The notes under the pieces: generated by a model
The model's database searches: none
What the model was told of the DNA's origin: nothing
What the model saw: the letters and a program-made list of their open reading frames with translations, nothing else
Made by a program: the position numbers and the translations under genes
Source of the DNA: Lepidostoma basale
Taxonomy: Eukaryota; Arthropoda; Insecta; Trichoptera; Lepidostomatidae
DNA: 64,000 nt
Assembly: GCA_022606425.2 (NCBI GenBank)
Contig: JAHDVF020000751.1
Span: 754,501-818,500, forward strand
Direction of reading: 5' to 3'
Shown: in pieces, positions 52,860 through 63,524 of the stretch
Position numbering within the stretch: position 1 is the first letter of the stretch
How the letters are laid out: each line of letters starts with the position of its first letter

Positions 52860-53118
52860 TTTAAAGATTAATTGTATCTCAATAGAGATGAAGATGTAAA
52901 CTGTTTTTTGGAAACAGAATATGGTAGTCGAGGCGTTTACGGCTGGGTTAACACGTGGTGGTCGTAGGAAGGGCAGAATGGGGATGTTGTTAACATAAAG
53001 CGATTGCTTAACCCAACCAATGACAGGTCTTAAGTCCTGTAAACGCCTCGACAACCATATTCTGTTTAAAAAAAAAACAATTTTCATCTTCGGTTCTATT
53101 GAGATACAATTAATCCTT
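52860..53118. repeat. Foldback MITE family: most symmetric copy
   Basis: Left arm ATTGTATCTCAATAGAGATG, then AACAGAATATGGTAGTCGAG and GCGTTTAC. Right arm GTAAACGCCTCGACAACCAT, then ATTCTGTTT and CTATTGAGATACAATTAATC. About 75 bases pair with an inner loop of about 100. This copy defines the family's ends. No open frame. Confidence 0.78.
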
Positions 53119-53239
53119 AATTTTTTTTTTGTTTTAACTATAACTATTTATAAGTTTATTGAAAACGTAACTAGAGTAAAAGATTACCAATAGGGAAGAA
53201 TAACAGGGTTTTTGACCAAATTGCTCCACTACAGATGCA

Positions 53240-53815
53240 ATCTTCATTCTGAGATAAATAAAAGAGAAGGCAATCGAATATAACAAAGAAACCTACATCT
53301 GTTTTATTGATTTGACAAAGGCATTTGACAGGGTGTTGCTAAGGGTTATTGTGAGAAATTTACAGGAAGGAGGAATATCCAATACATCGATAAAGACTGT
53401 TCAAATTCTGTATACCAATTGCAAAACAAACATTAAGGTTGTCAATGAACTGTCCATGGAAATTCCTGCAGCAATGGTTTAAGACAGGGAGATAATTTAA
53501 GACCCTTTCTGTTCCATCTTATTATGAACGAAATCAAACGTTGGCTTGGGACTAGGTTATAAAATGAGCAGTAAATTTTTGGACTCCCTTAAAGGAAACC
53601 TACAAAAAACTGACATCGACGACCTTCGTGGCAGAGTGATAAGAGTTCTGATTTCCATACCGAAGGTCCCGGGTTCGATTCCCGGCGATGGCAGCGTGAT
53701 TGTCACACTGTCTTTGGTCTGGTGTAGAATTCACGTGACAATAAATTTTTCAGATATTTGGGAGTAGAGATTTGCAGCCATTACGAATTTCATACCGAAG
53801 TATGAGAAGTCAATA
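53240..53815 (+). mobile_element. RTE reverse-transcriptase fragment, split by SINE-B
   Basis: K-E-T-Y-I-C-F-I-D-L-T-K-A-F-D-R-V is RT motif A with the first catalytic aspartate. L-R-Q-G-D-N-L-R-P-F-L-F-H-L-I-M-N-E-I is the following motif B (frames broken). The sequence then jumps to S-L-K-G-N-L-Q-K-T-D-I-D (as in the ZnF-RTE at 8430), where a SINE-B starts at 53618, and resumes at F-R-Y-L-G-V-E-I after 53745. It is the only RT motif A region seen in the window. Confidence 0.65.
53618..53744 (+). repeat. SINE-B copy inside an RTE fragment
   Basis: GACGACCTTCGTGGCAGAGT head, B box GGTTCGATTCCC, TGTCACACTGTCTTTGGTCT and CACGTGACAATAAA. It is truncated at AATAAA before the rest of the body. 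Confidence 0.75.
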
Positions 53816-53892
53816 GAGCCTCTTCCGTGTCATTTTAAATTGATATAAAAAATCATTTCTTCTTAGCTTGGTGGTGGTGACTTTCTTCTTAA

Positions 53893-54665
53893 CCCTTAAC
53901 GTACCGTGTTCAAAACAAAACGCTCGCTCCCATGTGGTCAATTCAGTTTATCGCTAACTTTATCTAAATATCAAGCATATGACTCGATGAATCAAAATTT
54001 AATTTATGTCATCTTGTAGGGAATTTCATTAGGAATATATCGATACCTATAACATACTCGTACATGGATTATTTGAAAAACATATCATTATTAATTTTTT
54101 TCTGGAACCATGCGATTTCTGATATGGAATGCGTCACAGCATATGAGCAACTGACACCAAGTATGAACTTGTCTCGCCCCGCCGCGCCGTTTTACGTATG
54201 ATAAAGGCACCTACGCAAAATGTAAATTACGTTTAAGACAACGAGTACGTATTAATATTTGTCCCTTTTGGTAAAGTGTTAATATTTGCACAGTTCTGAT
54301 ATTATTAAGTTGCGTGCTGCGTTTCCGTCCACAGTCGGTATTATTACGTACCTATGAGAAAAGGCCAAACATATAATTTATAATACGTTCAAAACAGCGA
54401 GTAAGTATTTGTCACTTTTGATAAAGTTGTAAATATTAGCAAAACAAATTCTACCATTACACGAATGAAGGTGAGGGCAGTCTTAAAAAATATTTTTTTT
54501 TGGGATGAAGGAAGTAATTTTTTGCTTTTTTTTTTATTACGAAATATTGAGAACACTTCAATCGAGGATTACAATTTTTTTTATAATATTAGGGTCCATA
54601 GGTTTTAAGAAAATCAACTTTAAATTGGCAGTGGAAACTCAATTGACCACATGGCAACGCGACGG
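53893..54665. mobile_element. TTAA-flanked element (piggyBac-like), copy 2
   Basis: 773 bases between TTAA tetramers (53889-53892, 54666-54669). It is nearly identical to 37586-38362 throughout, differing by small indels such as the loss of about a dozen bases after CCGCGCCG. High similarity suggests both copies moved recently, with a transposase supplied elsewhere. Confidence 0.78.
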
Positions 54666-54669
54666 TTAA

Positions 54670-54994
54670 CTTGATCTGGTTTCCTTAGAAATTCGCGACA
54701 CTTTCGTCTTCGATTTCCGCATTTCAGTGACAAAAGATGGATCAAGGCTAATTGTTATTTCACGATGTCGAGTTCTGAATTCAAAATTTCTCCGCTACAG
54801 TTGGTGTGAGTGAATTTTTGACTGTTTATAGCAGGGATCGTCAACTTTTACGTACATGAGATCTATTTTTTATCTTAGAACTGTCGCGATCGACTAATTA
54901 TATGCGTAGTCTAACTTGTAAGGCGGAAGTGTGAAATACATTCTGGTAGGTCTATACACTGTTATTCATAGTTTCTTGAACAACAACAACAACA
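54670..54994. other. Spacer with a lone hAT-type terminus
   Basis: At about 54832, CAGGGATCGTCAACTTTTAC resembles a hAT end, without a matching partner nearby. A CAACAACAACAACAA run at 54975 looks like a retroposon tail. Confidence 0.35.
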
Positions 54995-55352
54995 AATTGG
55001 AGAAGTATCCTCCTGGCGTTGTCTAGCAAATGTAGCCTTTCACATTGCATTAATAAAATATGTTCTTGCTTGCTTGAAACCTATGCTTACACCTATTCTT
55101 AATAGATGGCGCTAGTGCAGATTGAACTAGTAACATGTGAAGTGTGGTGCAACATAGTAGCATACATACAAGTTCCAAAAAATTGTCAGACGTGGTGTCG
55201 TAAGAAGGGCGGAATGGGGAATGTTGTTAACATAAAGCGATCGCTTAACCCAACCAATGACAGGTCATAAGTCCTGTAAACGCCTCGACTACTATATTCT
55301 GTTTCCAAATAATTTACATCTTCGTCTCTAATGAGATACAATTAATCCTTAA
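54995..55352. repeat. Foldback MITE family copy
   Basis: AATAGATGGCGCTAGTGCAG, CCAACCAATGACAGGTCATA and the terminal CTAATGAGATACAATTAATC. Non-coding. Confidence 0.65.
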
Positions 55353-55469
55353 AAACTATTACTAAACGTAAAACTATTCTTAAATAATTATGTAAAACTT
55401 CATATAAATAAACTCCATAACAATTAATACGAATGAAAACGTCGGTTTTATACAATTTATATAAACTAA

Positions 55470-55640
55470 CTAATCATAACGCCGTCTCTCCGAAGGGGTA
55501 GGCAGAAATAATGGCCTGCCACACTTTTCTTTCCTGATATATTCTTCTCGTTTCCTCAACATTCATACATCGTGTCATGCACGCGCGTCGATTTCTCTGA
55601 CTCCTCACGTGGCCGACATTCAATATTTGATTAATATTTA
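55470..55640 (-). mobile_element. GTTA-RTE 3' end
   Basis: Minus strand: I-N-Q-I-L-N-V-G-H-V, RSQRNRRACMTRCMNVEETR, R-I-Y-Q-E-R-K-V-W-Q-A, then the A-Y-P-F-G-E-T end. Only about 60 codons are present. Confidence 0.7.
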
Positions 55641-55734
55641 TATATATAATATTATATATAATTATTATATTATTTTCTTGAAAGTTAAGGCGTTTACACT
55701 GTGGAATTCCATTGTAATTACACTGGATTTTTTC

Positions 55735-55905
55735 AAAAGAAAACACTGTTTAATATTCCACTATACTATATTTATAGACTACACAACATGTTTCAGAGTT
55801 ACCTTATATTTACATCTGAAGATGGAGGTAACTCCGAAACATGTTGTGAGGTCTATAAATATAGTATAGTGGAATATTAAACAGTGTTTTTTTTTTTTTT
55901 TTTAA
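55735..55905. repeat. Foldback repeat with hammerhead-like arm
   Basis: Arms AAACACTGTTTAATATTCCA then CTATACTATATTTATAGAC, and the complement in 55848-55890, pair over about 70 bases. The right arm holds motif HH4. The left arm keeps only its 3' half (GAAACATGTTGTG on the minus strand). Confidence 0.78.
55812..55849 (+). ncRNA. Hammerhead-ribozyme-like motif HH4
   Basis: Core CTGAAGA (55816-55822), extra T, stem II GGAG/GTAA/CTCC (55824-55835), GAAA (55836-55839), self-complementary ACATGT, cleavage-site T at 55845, then GTG pairing with CAT upstream (one G-T pair). It has the same architecture as HH1 but a different stem II loop and stem I. Confidence 0.58.
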
Positions 55906-56027
55906 ATCCAGTGTTTTTATAATTATTCTGAACGGGTGTATGTAGTTAAACTCCCTTAAACGGCTGGACCGATTTTGATGAACTTTGTTGTCAATATGAA
56001 ATACTCGTATATACCCTTTACATTGCT

Positions 56028-56325
56028 TTTGAGCCAAATCGATGTAAATGGTATACTTTCATATTGATTCTCATTACATTGTGATAGGTAGCTAATCTAT
56101 TGCCATTTTATTGTCAAGTGACTACACTACATCAGACCAAAGACAATGTGAGAATCACACTGTCATGAAAAGAGGATCGAGATTCGAACCCAGGACTTAC
56201 CGACTTCACGAACCCTGCTCAAGAGTAATATGTTTTACATATACAACATTTTAGCTATTGATTCTCATGACATGTGATAGGTTGCTAGTCTATCGCCATT
56301 TTGTTGTCACGTGTATTATACATGA
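56028..56325 (-). repeat. Two SINE-B fragments, reverse
   Basis: 56028-56215 reads (minus strand) from a decayed B box (GGGTTCGAATCTCG) through CACATTGTCTTTGGTCTG and ACAATAAAATGGCAATAG to TTTACATCGATTTGG. 56250-56325 repeats the ACGTGACAACAAAATGGCGA part only. Confidence 0.68.
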
Positions 56326-56830
56326 GCTGATCTGCGGAAAGAAATACAAGCCCAAGTAAACAAGGCAGCTGCAATCTCTGGGGGTCTAAAATCCACAATA
56401 TGGAAAAACAAAGACATGGTCATTAAGAGTAAGATGAGAATCTTTAAAGCATGCGTAGGACCAATAATAACATATGGCGTCGATGCAAGGGCAGACACAG
56501 TAAGGACCAAACAAGTTTTAAGGACTTCCGAAATGAAGACACTGAGGACGCGGGCAAAACACTGAGGGATCGCGTGAGAAACACCAGAATAAGAGAGATA
56601 TGTGAGTTTGAGGATATTATAAGATGGAGCAGACAGCTAAAAAGGGGCTGGTACGGTCATGTTCAAAGAATGGACACCACCAGACTCCCCTATATTGCAT
56701 TGCATAATCAATCTGATGGGACTCGTCCTCGTGGAAGACCTCTTAAAATATGGAAGGACAGCTGGGAATCTATCTCACAGGAGGAGCAATACTCTGGAGA
56801 ACAGACCACATAGGTCTACAATAAGAATAA
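56325..56830 (+). mobile_element. SQEE-RTE fragment
   Basis: A-D-L-R-K-E-I-Q-A-Q-V-N-K-A-A-A-I, MVIKSKMRIFKACVGPIITY, GVDARADT, a frame change, then GKTLRDRVRNTRIREICEFE, DIIRWSRQLKRGWYGHVQRM, DTTRLPYIALHNQSDGTRPR, WKDSWESISQEEQYSGEQTT. It is close to 46240-46795. The tail is AATAAGAATAAGAAGAAG. Confidence 0.78.
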
Positions 56831-57151
56831 GAAGAAGTGTATTATACACCGAGATATAGACACTGCGACAAACAAGATAATTAATTTGGTGACAAAGTAA
56901 GTTTCCCAACCTTTGATGGACAGCGGTACCTATTTGTAATAATTATTAACGGTTGCTTAATATCCTGCACTCGTATGGAAATAATAAGAAAGGTGACCAC
57001 ACATCATACCGATTCCAAGAATTCTACACGACCTCTAAGAAACGGATACATTTGAAATAGTTTCGATTGTAATTTCAAAATAATTTTAGAATCACGAACA
57101 TAATTCTAAATTTGAATTTAAAAACCAATATAATGATTTAGTCATGGTAAC

Positions 57152-57538
57152 TTATTAACTAACTAACCATCACGCCGTTTCCCCGAAGGGGTGGGCAGAA
57201 AGAATGGACTGCCACACTTTTCTTTCCTTATATATTTCTCTTGATTCCTCAACATTCATACATCGTGTCATGCACGCGCGTAGATTTCTCTGACTCCTCA
57301 CATGGCCGACATTCAATATTTGATTTATTTGATCGTGCCACGTTTTCCTCGGTCTTCCTCTATTTCTGGTTCCATTTACATAATTAACATGATTTTTTTT
57401 TACCATTCTTTCTTCTTTCATTCTTTCCATATGTCCAAACCATCTTAATGATCCTTTCATTATTTTTGTTCATGACACCATCATTCGCACCGCATCTGCT
57501 TCTTATATTTTCATTTGACACTCTATCATACACAGAGT
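57152..57538 (-). mobile_element. GTTA-RTE fragment
   Basis: Minus strand: MKGSLRWFGHMERMKEERMV, GTRNRGRPRKTWHDQINQIL, NVEESREIYKERKVWQSILS, A-H-P-F-G-E-T-A. It begins at V-Y-D-R-V-S-N-E-N-I and meets an oppositely oriented copy at 57538/57539. Confidence 0.75.
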
Positions 57539-57835
57539 GACGTCGAAAGAAGGGTTGGTGCGGATAACAAAGTGAAGGGAGCTTTCAAAATTGTTATATG
57601 TAACAAGAATTTATCAATGAAAGCAGAATAAATGCGGTAGATATGAGGTCCCTAAGACTTATGTGTGGTAGAACGATATACGACAAAATCTCAAATGCTG
57701 ATACAAAAAAGGAATGTAGAGCGGAAAAAGGTATTATGAACAAAATTATGAAAGGATCGCTGCGATGGTTCGGAAATATGGAACGCATGGATGGAGAAAG
57801 AATGGTTAAGAAAGTATACGTATTAAAAACTACTC
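57539..57835 (+). mobile_element. GTTA-RTE fragment, head to head with the previous
   Basis: D-V-E-R-R-V-G-A-D-N-K-V-K-G-A, a deletion, then RSLRLMCGRTIYDKISNADT, MKGSLRWFGNMERMDGERMV and K-K-V-Y-V. The 3' end is lost where a hAT-like fragment begins. Confidence 0.7.
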
Positions 57836-57849
57836 CATTTATACTTATG

Positions 57850-58060
57850 TATTTTTGCCTTGTAATTATATAGCTAGGTGCATATATAACAGAAGATATC
57901 TACAATTTTTTGTATGGATTTGAAGCCGGGCTTTATCACTCTGAAGTAGGTAACTATTTGAGTCTGAATGTTATCTGTCATTTATATAATGTGCAGAAAT
58001 GTTACGAAAAGATAGATTATGTAATTGCTTTATAAACATTTATATATAATTCGTGTTTCG
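57850..58060. mobile_element. hAT-like element fragment (family of 47299)
   Basis: CTTGTAATTATATAGCTAGG, CAGAAGATATCTACAATTTT, GGATTTGAAGCCGGGCTTTA, TGTGCAGAAATGTTACGAAA match the interior of the 22925 and 47299 copies. No ends are present. An isolated end (GGCTTGCCTAACTGGTTGAC) is at about 60510-60540. Confidence 0.6.
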
Positions 58061-58147
58061 GTGTTAACAAATTTATTATTATTGTCTATTCACAGCTTAT
58101 TTCCTATTAATTATATTTCTACTTGTATTTGTAAATACATTATTATA

Positions 58148-59467
58148 CGAGGTCTGTTCAAAAATTATCGCGAATTTTGAATTTCCGCTGGCTACGTATA
58201 TTTGATTTTTTATTTTTTGGTAGCGTTATGTTGGTACTCATGTCCCTTACTTATGCTGACAAGGTCGGCCATTTTGAATGTTTAGTTAATTTTTGACAGC
58301 TGTTTTGCTTGGATGTGTTTTGGCTCGTCTTCGATTTTTGCCTATTCCAAAAAATGGATCAAAGAATCTGTATCAAATTTTGTGTGAAAAACAAAATAAA
58401 GTGCGCGGACGCATTTCGAATGTTGACTGTGGCATATGGTGAAGCTACCTTGGACCAAAGCAACGTTTATCGGTGGTACAAAATGTTCTCAGAGGGCCGA
58501 GAAGATATGACCGACGAAGAGCGTGCCGGACGCCCGAGCACGTCAACAACAGACGAAAACATTGATAAAGTGAAGAAAATAGTATTAGCCAATCGTCGAA
58601 TCACCGTTAGAGAAGTTGCTGAGGACCTAAACATATCGATTGGCTCGTGCCATTCGATTTTAACCAATGATTTGGGCATGAGTCGGGTCGCCGCGAAATT
58701 CGTGCCAAAATTGCTCAATTTCGACCAAAAACAGCATCGTGTTAACATTGCTCAGGAGATGTTGGACTCGGTCCGTGACGACCCAAATGTGCTCCAGAGG
58801 GTCATAACTGGTGACGAATCATGGGTTTATGGTTATGACGTGGAAACCAAAGCTCAATCATCCCAATGGAAGTTGCCGCATGAGCCAAGACCAAAAAAAG
58901 CGCGCCAAGTTCGGTCGAACGTGAAGGTTTTGCTCACAGTTTTCTTCTGTTGCAGGGGCGTGGTGCGTCATGAGTTCTTGCCACAGGGTAGTACGGTCAA
59001 TAAGGAATATTACCTGCAAGTTATGCGCAATTTGCGCGAAGCAATCCGCCAGAAACGCCCTGATTTGTGGAAGAACAAAAACTGGCTTTTGTACCATAAT
59101 AACGCCCCTGCTCACACATCGTTGCTTGTGCGCGAATATTTGGCCAAAAACAACACAGTAATGGTGCCGCAGCCACCGTATTCCCCAGACCTGGCCCCCT
59201 GTGACTTTTTCCTGTTTCCAAAACTGAAGAGGCCCATGAAAGGACGACGCTACGCCACGATTGAGGAGATAAAGACGGCATCGAAGGAGGAGCTGAACAA
59301 GATCACAAAAATGATTTTTTAAGTGCTTCGAGGATTGGAAAAAACGTTGGCATAAATGTATTATATCCGAGGGGAATTACTTTGAAGGGGACAAAATAGA
59401 TATTCATGAATAAATAAATACTTTTTGAAAAAATACAAAATTCGCGATACTTTTTGAACAGACCTAG
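58148..59467 (+). mobile_element. Second mariner transposon, inactivated
   Basis: 1320 bases. The ends CGAGGTCTGTTCAAAAATTA then TCGCGAATTTTG, and the inverted CTAGGTCTGTTCAAAAAGTA then TCGCGAATTTTG, lie between TA duplications (58146-58147, 59468-59469). It differs from the 40367 element in ends and protein. The termini are intact, so it could still be mobilised in trans. Confidence 0.9.
58354..59420 (+). pseudogene. Mariner transposase with catalytic D-to-N change and frameshift
   Basis: The ATG at 58354 opens 322 codons. The N-terminal helix-turn-helix region includes DQSNVYRWYKMFSEGRE and RAGRPSTSTTDENI. First catalytic residue D154 (TGDESWVYGY). The second site reads YHNNAPAHTS, with N249 (codon AAT, 59098-59100) where the family has aspartate. 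The third is D284 in YSPDLAPCDFFLF, with the expected 34-residue spacing. A frameshift in a T run (GATTTTTTAAG, about 59315) ends the frame at 59322. The true C-terminus (C-F-E-D-W-K-K-R-W-H-K-C-I, then EGDKIDIHE) continues in another frame to about 59420. It cannot be catalytically active. Confidence 0.9.
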
Positions 59468-59529
59468 TATTATACAAGAACATGAGTTAAACGACGCAGA
59501 ATTTTTTTTTTGTGTAGATTTAATGGTGG

Positions 59530-59965
59530 ATGTTGATTTAATGGTGGAGTTGATTTAATGGTAGAATTGGTGAAGGTGTTATGTGTGGTTTGTTCTAGTA
59601 TATGGGTGTGAGACATGGATATTAAAAGTAAATACAATGAACTGGTTAGAGGCATTTGAAATGTGACTTCACCGAAGAATGTTCAGGATCCCATGGACAG
59701 ATAGAGTGACGAACACAGAAGTCCTGAATCGTGCAGGAGTAAATAGAGAGCTGCTGACATTGATCAAAGTTCACAAGATTTCATATCTGGGTCACGTTCT
59801 ATGAGGAGAAAAATATCGCCTGCTGTATATAATTTTGAAGGGAAATTGAGGGAATGGACGGGATTTGGAACTGTGGGGGAGCTATTCCGGATAGCGCAGG
59901 ATAGGGAAGAGTTTATCAAAGTGATCGCCAACGTCGGGGGGACCTGACAGGGCACTTTAAAAAGA
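59530..59965 (+). mobile_element. NVGGT-RTE 3' fragment
   Basis: Y-G-C-E-T-W-I-L-K-V-N-T-M-N-W-L-E-A-F-E-M, R-M-F-R-I-P-W-T-D-R-V, NTEVLNRAGVNRELLTLIKV, H-K-I-S-Y-L-G-H-V-L, then an internal deletion to R-E-W-T-G-F-G-T-V-G-E-L-F-R and I-A-N-V-G-G-T. Frames are broken by stops. Confidence 0.68.
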
Positions 59966-60004
59966 AGACGGATTTAAAATGAGATTGAAAATCAATTAAT
60001 TATT

Positions 60005-60390
60005 CTTCTTCTTTCCGTGTCCTGTCAGGTCTCCCCAACGTCGACTATCACCATTGAGTAGGCCTCCCTGTCCTGGGCAGCTCGGAACAGCTCCTCCACG
60101 ATCCTCAGCCCTGTCCACTCTCGGATGTTCCTGCCTTCTCCCAACACCTCGTCGACCCTCAATCTTACTCTCCAAGATGTAACAGTGCGTACTTTTCGCC
60201 TCTCAGAACATGGCCCAAGTAGGACACCTTACGGACTTTGATGTTGCTCAGCAACTATCTGTCAACTCTTGCTCTATGGAGAACGTTTGTGTTGCTGTTC
60301 ATGTCAGTCCAGGAGATGCGTAACATCCTTCGATGTATCCACATCTCAAAGGCCTCTAATTGGTTCATAACTTGACTTTAAGGGTCCACA
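60005..60390 (-). mobile_element. NVGGT-RTE 3' fragment, reverse
   Basis: Plus strand begins TTCTTCTTTCCGTGTCCTGT then CAGGTCTCCCCAACGTCG. On the minus strand F-E-M-W-I-H-R-R-M-L-R-I-S-W-T-D and R-E-L-L-S-N-I-K-V-R-K-V can be read with several shifts. It sits in mirror orientation to the 59530 copy, with about 40 bases between. Confidence 0.62.
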
Positions 60391-60599
60391 AAGAAGTTAC
60401 AAATTTCAATTCACGAAATTAATTTGGAAAGATAAAACTCTTTTGATACTGAAAAATAGTTTATCGTGACCATCCATTAATATTATAACACAAAAAAGTC
60501 GGACGGGCTTGCCTAACTGGTTGACCTTAGGCACGCTACTAACTGGGTTAATTTATTATAGTATTCCTGGATTGTAAATACCCCCGGATACCAGTTAAC

Positions 60600-61119
60600 T
60601 AACTAACTAACTAACTAACCATCACGCCGTCTCCCCAAAGGGTAGGCAGAAAGAATGGACTGTCACACTTTTACTGATGCGGCACTCCATCCTTCTCTTT
60701 CCGCGGGAGACGCGGTGTGATGGGTTGCGAACCTCATCGCCACCAAAAGGCATCTCCCGCGCACACTTCGATCGTCCAACACCCACAAAATAAATCTAAA
60801 ACAAATAATATAATATACAATAACAAAATAAAAATAATTTAACACAAAATGTTCTTTTTAGATGGTGCACATATTGTCTATTTAATTTATGTTCCACGTA
60901 TCCACCGTTTTTTAATTTAGCACATAATGTAATAATACATTATGTTTTTTTCGATGTTGCACATGTTGAAATGGACGATCCGGACTTTTGTGTTTATTTA
61001 ATTTATGTTACACGTATCCACCGTTTTTTTAATTAGCTGTAATTAGGCAGTTAACCAGCAAGAACTTAAAAATAATATAGAAGAAATTATTCAAATTGTC
61101 ATTGGAACAAATGATACCA
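60600..61119 (-). repeat. Short RTE-tailed retroposon, longest copy
   Basis: Flanked by the exact 14-mer GGATACCAGTTAAC (60586-60599 and 61120-61133). In reverse orientation it starts with CTAACTAACTAACTAACC and the GTTA-RTE-like end, then the GCGGGAGACGCGGTGTGATG block, GCGCACACTTCGATCGTCC, and an AT-rich 5' part in which TATTTAATTTATGTTMCACG and the following 20 bases occur twice. No coding capacity. Confidence 0.78.
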
Positions 61120-61133
61120 GGATACCAGTTAAC

Positions 61134-61837
61134 GATTAATAAAGTGAAATTTGTAACTTCTTTGTGGTTTACTAGGCAAATCTGCCTTCTAAACTCAAAG
61201 TGGAAGCAAAAATTATAGCTTATTACGTTTTCTATTGAAATTACTCCTGAAGGTATACAACTGACCGCGTAATGTAATGATGCGTTGCAGTCCATCACAT
61301 GGAGTCAGTTAAATGACTAGCTTGGTGGAGAGTCTGTCATTAGTCTGTGGCATGCGCTATTCGTTTAATAACAGTGTAAGATGCATAGAAATGCATAAAT
61401 GCAACGTGTCCCTCAATATACGATAACTCTCTTTACGAAAAAAATATATACAATAAAGGAATGGGGTTCAAAAGGGTAGTAGAGCTACGATGGGGTATGT
61501 TTTGCTGGAAAATATGCCTCTACAAAATGTCGTAAGGCGCTATGTTGCATTTACAACAGCAACACTACTATCAAGTCCATGAGAGGTATTTTTAAAGACC
61601 CCGCGAACCCCGGGCAATTTGGCATATATTACTTAGTGCCATAGCAGATAGAGAGAGGACGAATGGCGAGCTTCCAGCGCCATAAAACTGAACCCAGCTA
61701 AGGGAAGGTAACCCCGACAGAAAATCCTCCAGAGAAAGTAAGGGGATACCACTCTGGATATTTTCCCCCAGGTCATCACTATGAAGAGAAACCAAGCCAC
61801 GGTCCCGAGTCCCGGGTGACCCTTCAATGGGTTTAAA
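61134..61837. other. Unassigned DNA
   Basis: No conserved protein motif was seen. 61590-61830 is GC-richer (GACCCCGCGAACCCCGGGCA, CCCGAGTCCCGGGTGACCC) and could be part of an unrecognised element. Confidence 0.3.
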
Positions 61838-62262
61838 AAAAATGCCCAGGACGGGGAGGCCTACTCAAAGGTGATAGTCAACAGTTGGGGAGACCTGACA
61901 GGACACGGAAAGAAGAAGAATAAAGTAATGTAGAGCGGAAGAAGTTATTATGAACAAAATTATGAAAGGATCGCTGAGTTGGTTCGGGCTTATGGAGCGC
62001 ATGGATGGAGAAAGAATGGTTAAGAAAGTATACGTTAATGATGTAAATAGAGTACGGAGTCGAGGCAGACCGAGGAAAACATGACATGACCAAATTAATC
62101 TAATTTTAAAAGTCGGTCATGTTAAAAGTCGGAAGAATCGACGTGCGTGTATGATTCGCTGTATGAATTTGGAGGAAGCTAGAGAGGTCTGCCAGGATAG
62201 AGTAGTGTGGCGGTCCATTCTCTCTGCCTACCCCTGCGGGGAAACAGCGTGATGGTATGTTT
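61838..62262 (+). mobile_element. NVGGT-RTE end followed by GTTA-RTE fragment
   Basis: 61838-61920 is a short NVGGT-RTE 3' end (GGGGAGACCTGACAGGACAC then GAAGAAGAA). 61921-62262 is a GTTA-RTE from the C-R-A-E-E-V-I-M-N-K-I-M-K-G-S-L segment through ERMDGERMVKKVYVNDVN and R-S-R-G-R-P-R-K-T to CTACCCCTGCGGGGAAACAG. A frameshift follows R-K-T. Confidence 0.65.
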
Positions 62263-63520
62263 TGTTTTGTTGTTATATTTATTATCAGTTATTATATCGC
62301 CCTGAAGAAGGCTACTCGACATGGTTGGTACGACATAACGTGTTGGTTAGTTAGTTAGTTAGGAATATTTTTGTATGGAAGTGAAGCTTGGAATTGATAG
62401 AAGAAGGATAAATGCCGTAGAAATGAGATCACGAAGAAGAATGTGCGAAAAAACATTATATATTAGGACAGAAGTATGTGGCGGTCCATTCTCTCTCCCA
62501 ACCTCCCCGGAAAGACGGCGAAATAGTTTGTTTTACTATCGGATTAGTTCCAATTTGAAATGAAAACTTTAAGAACGAATTTGCTTCGTATAACGGGGGA
62601 TAGAACAATATCGTTGAAGGTAAATCGATTGTCTGCGGTATAGAAAGTCGCAGGTTTGCTAAGGAGCTTTACAAATATGTTTCATTTTGTGGTTTGCCAT
62701 ATAAACATGTTTACCCCTTTAATTTAATAATATTCCGATCTCATTGTTAATAATAAAATAAAAACTAACCATCGAGCCGTCTCGCTGAAGGGGTAGGCAG
62801 AAAAAATATACCGCCACACTGTTATTTTCTGACAATTCTCTTGCTTCCTTAATTTCTGTTTATCGTGTTAAGCATGCACGTCTATTTCTCCGACTCACGT
62901 TCAGCAGTGAACGACAGACGACCGATAAGTTAGTAAGTAAGAAATACAAACAACCAAAACAGCCATCAAGCCGTTTCGTTTCGTGTTCTTAATATACATT
63001 TTGAAAAGATTTTTTACGTTTTTATTTTATTTTCATTATATTCTTGTGTCGACCCTTATGTATGGAAGTGAAGCATGGAACTGGCAAAAGAAGGATGAAA
63101 GTAGAATAAATGCAGTAGAAATGAGATCTCTAAGACGAATGTGTGGCAAATCTGTTTATGATAGAGTGACAAATGCAAGTATAAGAAGTTAATGTGGTGC
63201 GAATGAAAGTGTTATGAACAAAATAAGGAAAGGGTCATTAAGATGGTTTGGACACATGAAAAGAATGAGTGAAGACAGAATGGTAAAGAAGGTATATGTA
63301 AACGGCGTGAACGGAGCTTGAAATAGAGGAAGGCCGAGGAAAACGTGGCACGATCAAATCAATCAAATATTGAATGTCGGTCACGTGAGGAGTCGGAAAA
63401 ATCGACGTGCGTGCATAACAAGATGTATGAATGTAGAGGAAGCGAGAGACGTATGTCAGGAGAGAACAATGTGGCGTTCCATTCTTTCTGCCTACCCCTC
63501 GATGGTAAGTTAGTTAGTTT
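62263..63520. mobile_element. Three GTTA-RTE fragments
   Basis: 62345-62535 (+): F-L-Y-G-S-E-A-W-N, then a gap to the G-G-P-F-S-L-P end. 62765-62940 (-): decayed 3' end. 63040-63520 (+): LMYGSEAWNWQKKDESRINA, VEMRSLRRMCGKSVYDRVTN, A-S-I-R-S, stop, then broken frames to AGGCCGAGGAAAACGTGGCA and the GTTAG tail. At 62293-62340 CTGAAGAAGGCTAC... GACATAACG resembles a decayed hammerhead-like motif. Confidence 0.6.
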
Positions 63521-63524
63521 AGTT

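Noticed and set aside
58467..59281. Minus-strand open frames across the second mariner
   Set aside because: They are antisense shadows of the transposase. None has family motifs.
61590..61830. LTR-like or gene-like GC-rich block
   Set aside because: No paired repeat, primer-binding site or coding motif could be found.
62293..62340. Additional functional hammerhead
   Set aside because: CTGAAGA is present, but the GAAA position reads GACA and stem II does not close. At best a decayed relative.
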